This document shows positions 6,874 through 9,628 of a stretch of 9,628 nt of DNA, piece after piece. A model generated the notes under the pieces. The model had not been told where the DNA came from. It saw only the letters and a program-made list of their open reading frames with translations, and did no database searches. This DNA comes from JBAXLO01 sp037134755. Lineage in GTDB: Bacteria > Bacteroidota > Bacteroidia > Bacteroidales > JACABE01. The position numbers and the translations under genes are program-made. Position 1 is the first letter of the stretch; each line of letters begins with the position of its first letter. The DNA is taken from positions 1-9,628 of the forward strand of contig JBAXLO010000182.1 in NCBI GenBank assembly GCA_037134755.1, in the 5' to 3' direction.

Positions 6874-7875
6874 ATGAAAAAATTAATTACTAGTATAATT
6901 ATCCTTACAAGTATTTTTGTGGGATATAAAGTTCAATCGCAGAGTCTATTGTTTAACGAACAATTTAATTATCCAGTAGGAGATTCAATTAATGCCCATG
7001 GATGGACTTGTCATAATGGAAATACTTTTCCAATATCAATTGTAAGTGGTTCGTTAAGTTATACAGGATATCCTGCATCAGCCGGCAATATGTTGTTTTT
7101 GAACACAAGTGGAGAAGATGATAATCATTCTTTTACTATTCAAACACCAGGCAAAAGCATTTATGCGGCTTGTTTGATAAATGTTGCAACTGCAACTACA
7201 GGAGGCGATTATTTTATGCATCTTAAAGGTTCTACTACCTCAACATATACAGGTAGAATTTACATTAAAAAAGACACTATTCAAAACAAATACAGGATTG
7301 GTCTTTTAAAAGGTTCTACAGTAGCAAGTATTGTGTACACTAATACCTTATATGATTTTGCAACTACTAATTTATTGGTATTAAAATACACTTTAATTTC
7401 AGGAGTCGCTAACGATAATGTTGCTTTGTTTGTTAACCCTGCTATTTCTGGCGAGGGTGTTCCTACTTTAGTTGCCACAGATGTAAGTTCTACTGATCTT
7501 GACACTAACTCGCAAGCAATTGCATTGCGTCAAGGTGGGTCTACTACATCTCCAACATTAAATGTTGATGAAATCCGCGTGGCTAACGACTGGAACGATG
7601 CTATTGGTTTACCTGTAGGTATTGCTGAAGCAAAAGCTTCTAAATTTAATGTTTATCCTAATCCAACTAAAGGAAAATTCACTTTAGCTTTTGATAAGGC
7701 AACTGATGTTGATATTAAATTATTTACTGTTGATGGCATAATGATCTTAAATAAAACGACTACTAAAATAACTAGCGAAATAGATATTTCTAGTTATGGT
7801 AAGGGCATGTATTTTATAACAATAACTGATAAGAATACATTGAAAACTACTACCGAAAAGTTAATAATCGAATAA
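6874..7875 (+). CDS. Secreted LamG/concanavalin-like protein, T9SS cargo
   Basis: A 333-residue predicted secreted protein. Residues 1-22 are a signal peptide (MKKLITSIIIL core, cleavage near VQS|Q). The mature part opens with LLFNEQFNYPVGDSI (25-39) and WTCHNG (44-49), a start common to Bacteroidota secreted proteins with a concanavalin/LamG-type jelly roll. It continues with alternating beta strands (GRIYIKKDTIQNKYRIGLLK, 127-146; LLVLKYTL, 167-174; VALFVNPA, 183-190) and closes with LNVDEIRVANDWNDAIG (229-245), the usual final strand. Such a fold suggests carbohydrate or surface binding; no catalytic residues are evident. Residues about 249-333 form a T9SS type A sorting domain (FNVYPNPTKGKF, FTVDGIMIL, YGKGMYFITI, ending EKLIIE). 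The gene has its own promoter and a good terminator directly after it. The ligand is unknown. Confidence 0.88.
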   Translation: MKKLITSIIILTSIFVGYKVQSQSLLFNEQFNYPVGDSINAHGWTCHNGNTFPISIVSGSLSYTGYPASAGNMLFLNTSGEDDNHSFTIQTPGKSIYAACLINVATATTGGDYFMHLKGSTTSTYTGRIYIKKDTIQNKYRIGLLKGSTVASIVYTNTLYDFATTNLLVLKYTLISGVANDNVALFVNPAISGEGVPTLVATDVSSTDLDTNSQAIALRQGGSTTSPTLNVDEIRVANDWNDAIGLPVGIAEAKASKFNVYPNPTKGKFTLAFDKATDVDIKLFTVDGIMILNKTTTKITSEIDISSYGKGMYFITITDKNTLKTTTEKLIIE

Positions 7876-7897
7876 CTTAACAAACTACTAATATGAT

Positions 7898-7929
7898 AAA
7901 AGGCATCCTGATTACAGGGTGCCTTTTTT
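7898..7929 (+). terminator. Intrinsic terminator of the LamG-like gene
   Basis: AAAAGGCATCCTG (7898-7910) and CAGGGTGCCTTTT (7915-7927) form a 13-bp stem with one T-G wobble and an ATTA loop, followed by further T. It lies 22 bases after the stop codon and is a textbook rho-independent terminator. Confidence 0.9.
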
Positions 7930-8004
7930 GTTATGATATGTAATATCTATTCAAAGTTTTAAATTTCAACAAAACTGAGTATATTTCATTTTTAAAGCAC
8001 TAAA

Positions 8005-8039
8005 TAAAAAAAGGTTGTTTCACAACAACCTTTTTTTTA
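8005..8039. terminator. Hairpin 1 of the GTT-TCAC-AAC family, symmetric terminator
   Basis: AGGTTGTT (8012-8019) and AACAACCT (8024-8031) pair perfectly around TCAC, extended by an A-run on the left and a T-run on the right. It can therefore terminate transcription in either direction. Read on the minus strand the loop is GTGA, a GNRA-type tetraloop, and a minus-strand promoter lies about 45 bases to its right. This suggests its main use is to end a short minus-strand RNA, with a back-up role for the gene on the left. Confidence 0.75.
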
Positions 8040-8076
8040 ATCATGAAAAATAAATTACTTAAATATGTATAATTAC
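8006..8076 (-). ncRNA. Possible short minus-strand transcript ending in hairpin 1
   Basis: A minus-strand TACATTTGCA (promoter at 8082-8089) would start transcription near 8076 and run about 70 bases into hairpin 1, whose minus-strand form has a GTGA tetraloop followed by a T-run. A 14-codon reading frame (MIKKKVVVKQPFFI) begins at 8044 on the minus strand and runs through the hairpin, but the related transcript to the right does not conserve it, so coding is unlikely. Both ends are inferred from motifs alone. Confidence 0.35.
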
Positions 8077-8081
8077 TTCTG

Positions 8082-8089
8082 CAAATGTA
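8082..8089 (-). promoter_or_regulatory. Minus-strand -7 promoter element facing hairpin 1
   Basis: On the minus strand this reads TACATTTG followed by CA, matching TAnnTTTGCA as at most + strand promoters here. The same 11 bases (TGCAAATGTAC on +, 8080-8090) recur at 8784-8794 with the same orientation towards a hairpin. Confidence 0.45.
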
Positions 8090-8123
8090 CCATAATAATT
8101 AAGTGATTAAATTAACATAAGGT

Positions 8124-8131
8124 TAAGTTTG
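8124..8131 (+). promoter_or_regulatory. Isolated + strand -7-like element
   Basis: TAAGTTTG fits TAnnTTTG but is followed by TA and lies over 220 bases before the next gene, which has a nearer match at 8315. The 8130-8310 stretch is AT-rich and I see no gene in it. This may be a distal promoter for the small gene or a chance match. Confidence 0.25.
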
Positions 8132-8314
8132 TATTATAATTAGGTTAATCAACATTGCTAATTAACAGCATTTAAAAAAAGATTAGAATAATGATGCTAT
8201 GTATTTTGAAAGTCTCTATAATATTTTGAGATAACTTTAGTTTTAGCAATCTAATTTAAGAATTAATTAATGGAATAATAATATTAAATTTACCCATATA
8301 AGTTATTTATTATC

Positions 8315-8322
8315 TAAGTTTG
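8315..8322 (+). promoter_or_regulatory. -7 promoter element of the 63-residue gene
   Basis: TAAGTTTG followed by CA matches TAnnTTTGCA. A TTG at 8320 inside this element is in frame with the small gene but lies within the promoter, so the first usable start is ATG 8356, 34 bases downstream. Confidence 0.65.
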
Positions 8323-8355
8323 CAGTTACATATTATTAAATTTATTAAAAAAAAT

Positions 8356-8547
8356 ATGGAAACAAAATTTATTATTGGTAACTCTTATACAATAAGAGAA
8401 ATTCATGAAGATGGTTTTATTAATATAACAGTTAATTCTGTAGGAATGTCTTATAGAAAAGCTAAAACATTTTTAACTTTTAGTATCCCAAAGTCCAGAA
8501 AGAATATGAAATACAAATTGATTTCGATTGGCACCAATGATTTTTAA
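8356..8547 (+). CDS. Small basic cytosolic protein of unknown function (63 residues)
   Basis: A 63-residue protein beginning METKFIIGNSYTIREI. I do not recognise a family. It has no signal peptide or membrane segment, unlike the secreted proteins to its left. The first half has beta-like alternation (FIIGNSYTIREI, GFINITVNSVG), and the second half is strongly basic (YRKAK, PKSRKNMKYK), which would allow nucleic-acid binding; that is inference. The start at ATG 8356 is chosen because the longer in-frame TTG at 8320 lies in the -7 element. A correctly placed promoter and a 64-codon open frame support a real gene. No strong terminator follows on the + strand: only a weak bulged stem CCAAAC/GTTGG at 8552-8567. 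The gene sits between two minus-strand hairpin transcripts that point leftwards, so the right-hand one would run towards its 3' end. Confidence 0.6.
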   Translation: METKFIIGNSYTIREIHEDGFINITVNSVGMSYRKAKTFLTFSIPKSRKNMKYKLISIGTNDF

Positions 8548-8638
8548 TTCTCCAAACTTCTTGTTGGTTTAAATTAATCAAAACAACTTAGAAATAAAGC
8601 ACAATATTTGATAAATTGTGTTATCATAACATACAAAA

Positions 8639-8662
8639 AGAGGTTGTTTCACAACAACCTCT
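8639..8662 (-). terminator. Hairpin 2 of the GTT-TCAC-AAC family, minus-strand terminator
   Basis: AGAGGTTGTT (8639-8648) and AACAACCTCT (8653-8662) form a perfect 10-bp stem around TCAC (GTGA on the minus strand). A T-run follows only on the minus strand; on the + strand the stem is followed by ACAAACTT. The direction of termination is therefore minus. Confidence 0.6.
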
Positions 8663-8722
8663 ACAAACTTAAAAATGAATCCCAGAAGATAAAAACATAT
8701 AGACGTACTTTTCTTTAATAAA

Positions 8723-8744
8723 GGGGCCGTTTCACAACGCCCCC
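8723..8744 (-). repeat. Hairpin 3 of the GTT-TCAC-AAC family, GC-rich stem
   Basis: On the minus strand GGGG-G-CGTT (8744-8736) pairs with AACG-G-CCCC (8731-8723) around GTGA, with one G-G mismatch. The loop and the inner GTT/AAC are identical to hairpins 1 and 2, but the outer stem is rebuilt with G and C. Only three T follow on the minus strand, so it may be a structural element and not a terminator. Confidence 0.6.
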
Positions 8745-8785
8745 ATGATTTTGTTACTAGGTAAATTTGAAAAAAAAGTAATGTG

Positions 8786-8793
8786 CAAATGTA
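8786..8793 (-). promoter_or_regulatory. Minus-strand -7 promoter element facing hairpins 3 and 2
   Basis: The minus strand reads TACATTTG followed by CA, identical to the element at 8082-8089. It lies about 42 bases before hairpin 3. Confidence 0.45.
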
Positions 8794-8796
8794 CAT

Positions 8797-9103
8797 GCTA
8801 TTTTCGTTTTAAATATTAATATAAAATCATTTCTATGCTAATTTTATGATACATTTTATATTCATAAATTTCTTATTTCTTCATAATGTTAGATTGAAAA
8901 ATGCATATGTTTAGTTATTGGTTGTTAAAAATTAAGGATTTTGGATTAAAGAGGATTGTTTTAATTATTGTTATGATGTAATTAGGGTTATTGCTCTTGA
9001 TAACCATATTTAAAAAGTCATCTTTACTTTTGTCAATAATTAACCGGAAACAGAATTAAAACCAATCCCCAAGCCTACCCTAAGCCTAATTCACAAACTA
9101 ATA
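8797..9103. other. AT-rich stretch without a recognisable gene
   Basis: I see no gene, promoter with TAnnTTTG, or strong terminator here. Two details: AAGCCTACCCT and AAGCCTAATTC (9071-9092) form a short direct duplication, and from 9040 the frame that continues into the 42-bp array is open, but it has no ATG start. This may be decayed sequence next to the array. Confidence 0.5.
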
Positions 9104-9522
9104 TTAAAATTGATATAACAAACTTTAGCTATACACTTAAGTATAATAATCACTATGTTGACAATATTGATGCTATCCCTATTTTTTTCGGGGAGGCATT
9201 CGCATATAGGTGCGATACACTAAACGGTTCGGGGGAGGCATACGCACGTTTGGCGAAATGACTAATTATCTCGGGGAAGCATATGCGCATACTGACGATA
9301 TCCTAACTTGTTCAAGGGAGGCATACGCGAATATTTACGATATCCTAACTTGTTCAAGGGAAGCATACGTAAATATATGCGATATACTAAACGGTTCAAG
9401 TAAGGTATCCGTAAATGTTTGCTATAGACTAAACGGTTCAAGTAAGCCTATCGTCACTATCCGCTACATCTTAAACGGGGAAAATAGGCATATTGGAAAT
9501 ATTTACTATACAGTAATTCATA
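9104..9522. repeat. 42-bp tandem repeat array, about ten degenerate units
   Basis: Units follow without spacers at 9188, 9230, 9271, 9313, 9355, 9397, 9439 and 9481. All are 42 bp except 9230-9270, which is 41. The best-conserved units (9271-9396) share GGGARGCATAYGC, then an AT-rich middle, then ACGATATCCTAACTTGTTCA or GCGATATACTAAACGGTTCA. Two further units to the left (9104-9145 and 9146-9187) keep the register: GCTATACACT at 9128 matches GCTATAGACT at 9421, both at offset 24, and AATATT at 9163 matches 9330, both at offset 17. Similarity fades towards both ends, as in an old array. There are no unique spacers, so this is not CRISPR. Forty-two bases equal 14 codons, see the reading frame at 9210. 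Confidence 0.85.
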
Positions 9523-9536
9523 TTATTACCCAATAA
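9210..9536 (+). CDS. Reading frame through the 42-bp array (14-residue repeats), doubtful gene or pseudogene
   Basis: From a GTG at 9210, directly after an in-frame TAG, a 108-codon frame runs to TAA 9534-9536. It reads as 14-residue repeats such as EAYAHTDDILTCSR, EAYANIYDILTCSR, EAYVNICDILNGSS, then KVSVNVCYRLNGSS and KPIVTIRYILNGEN. There is no promoter element or signal peptide, and the start lies inside a repeat unit. The units before 9259 carry the same repeat sense (EAFAYRCDTLNGSG) in another frame, because one unit is a base short. It could be the remains of a repeat protein, or only the translation of a DNA repeat whose length is a multiple of three. Confidence 0.25.
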   Translation: MRYTKRFGGGIRTFGEMTNYLGEAYAHTDDILTCSREAYANIYDILTCSREAYVNICDILNGSSKVSVNVCYRLNGSSKPIVTIRYILNGENRHIGNIYYTVIHIITQ

Positions 9537-9628
9537 TCAAATAATCGCATATAAATAATCTTATTAAATAATACGGTGTAATAGACAAAATAGTTGGTTT
9601 TTTGAAGACGATTTGCTCTAATGGACAA

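Larger units (their letters stand above)
8632..8780 (-). ncRNA. Possible minus-strand transcript with two GTGA-loop hairpins
   Basis: From the minus-strand promoter at 8786-8793 a transcript would start near 8780, pass a GC-rich hairpin (8723-8744) and end at a second hairpin (8639-8662) followed on the minus strand by TTTTTGTATG. That gives an RNA of about 145 bases. Both hairpins share the closing GTT-GTGA-AAC core on this strand. The overlapping minus-strand open frame of 72 codons starts inside the promoter element and runs through both hairpins, so it is not a convincing gene. Confidence 0.35.

Noticed and set aside
8191..8229. 12-codon hydrophobic peptide (MMLCILKVSIIF) as a leader of the small gene
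   Set aside because: Too short to separate from chance, with no regulatory hairpin pair after it and a promoter for the small gene downstream of it.
8209..8238. Hairpin AAAGTCTC/GAGA-TAA-CTTT
   Set aside because: Two 4-bp stems separated by a 3-base bulge, with an 11-base loop and no T-run; too weak to call.
8578..8796. 72-codon minus-strand gene
   Set aside because: Its ATG lies inside the minus-strand -7 element and it runs through two strong hairpins; no protein-like pattern beyond what the hairpins impose (VVVKQP).
9104..9522. CRISPR array
   Set aside because: The units are contiguous, degenerate and without unique spacers, and no cas gene is in the window.

Overview
The window looks like chromosomal DNA of a low-GC member of the Bacteroidota. 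Four predicted secreted proteins end in a type IX secretion (T9SS) type A sorting domain. There is a large Oar-like TonB-dependent outer-membrane protein. Most genes are preceded by the Bacteroidota -7 promoter element TAnnTTTG (usually TAnnTTTGCA) and lack a Shine-Dalgarno sequence. I cannot name the genus.

Layout. Positions 1-78 may be the last 25 codons of a gene entering from the left. Then follow, all on the + strand: a secreted protein with an ERW...HGQ..APN..ELHP domain of unknown function (269-1180); a secreted zinc-dependent phospholipase C / S1-P1 nuclease-type hydrolase (1270-2382); a secreted choice-of-anchor-J-like protein (2545-3450); a 1063-residue TonB-dependent receptor (3567-6758); a secreted LamG/concanavalin-like protein (6874-7875); and a 63-residue cytosolic protein of unknown function (8356-8547). 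The genes are spaced 89-480 bp apart and most have their own promoter, so this is a neighbourhood of mostly single-gene units, not a tight operon. The receptor is the exception: I see no TAnnTTTG in front of it, and it lies just after a terminator.

The right third is mostly non-coding. Between 7876 and 8800 are three hairpins with the same core (GTT-TCAC-AAC on +, which is GTT-GTGA-AAC with a GNRA-type tetraloop on -). Two - strand promoters with the same 11-base core read into them, which suggests two short - strand transcripts flanking the 63-residue gene. From about 9104 to 9522 runs a 42-bp tandem repeat, best conserved in the middle and decayed at both ends. It reads as a 14-residue repeat, but a one-base loss in one unit breaks the frame.

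How it works together: the cargo proteins would be exported by Sec and then carried across the outer membrane by a T9SS encoded elsewhere, while the TonB-dependent protein would import a substrate or assist export. No direct functional link between the neighbours is proven by the sequence. I do not see a clear new defence or biosynthetic system. The best leads are the paired - strand hairpin transcripts, the 42-bp array, and the unassigned ERW/HGQ domain.
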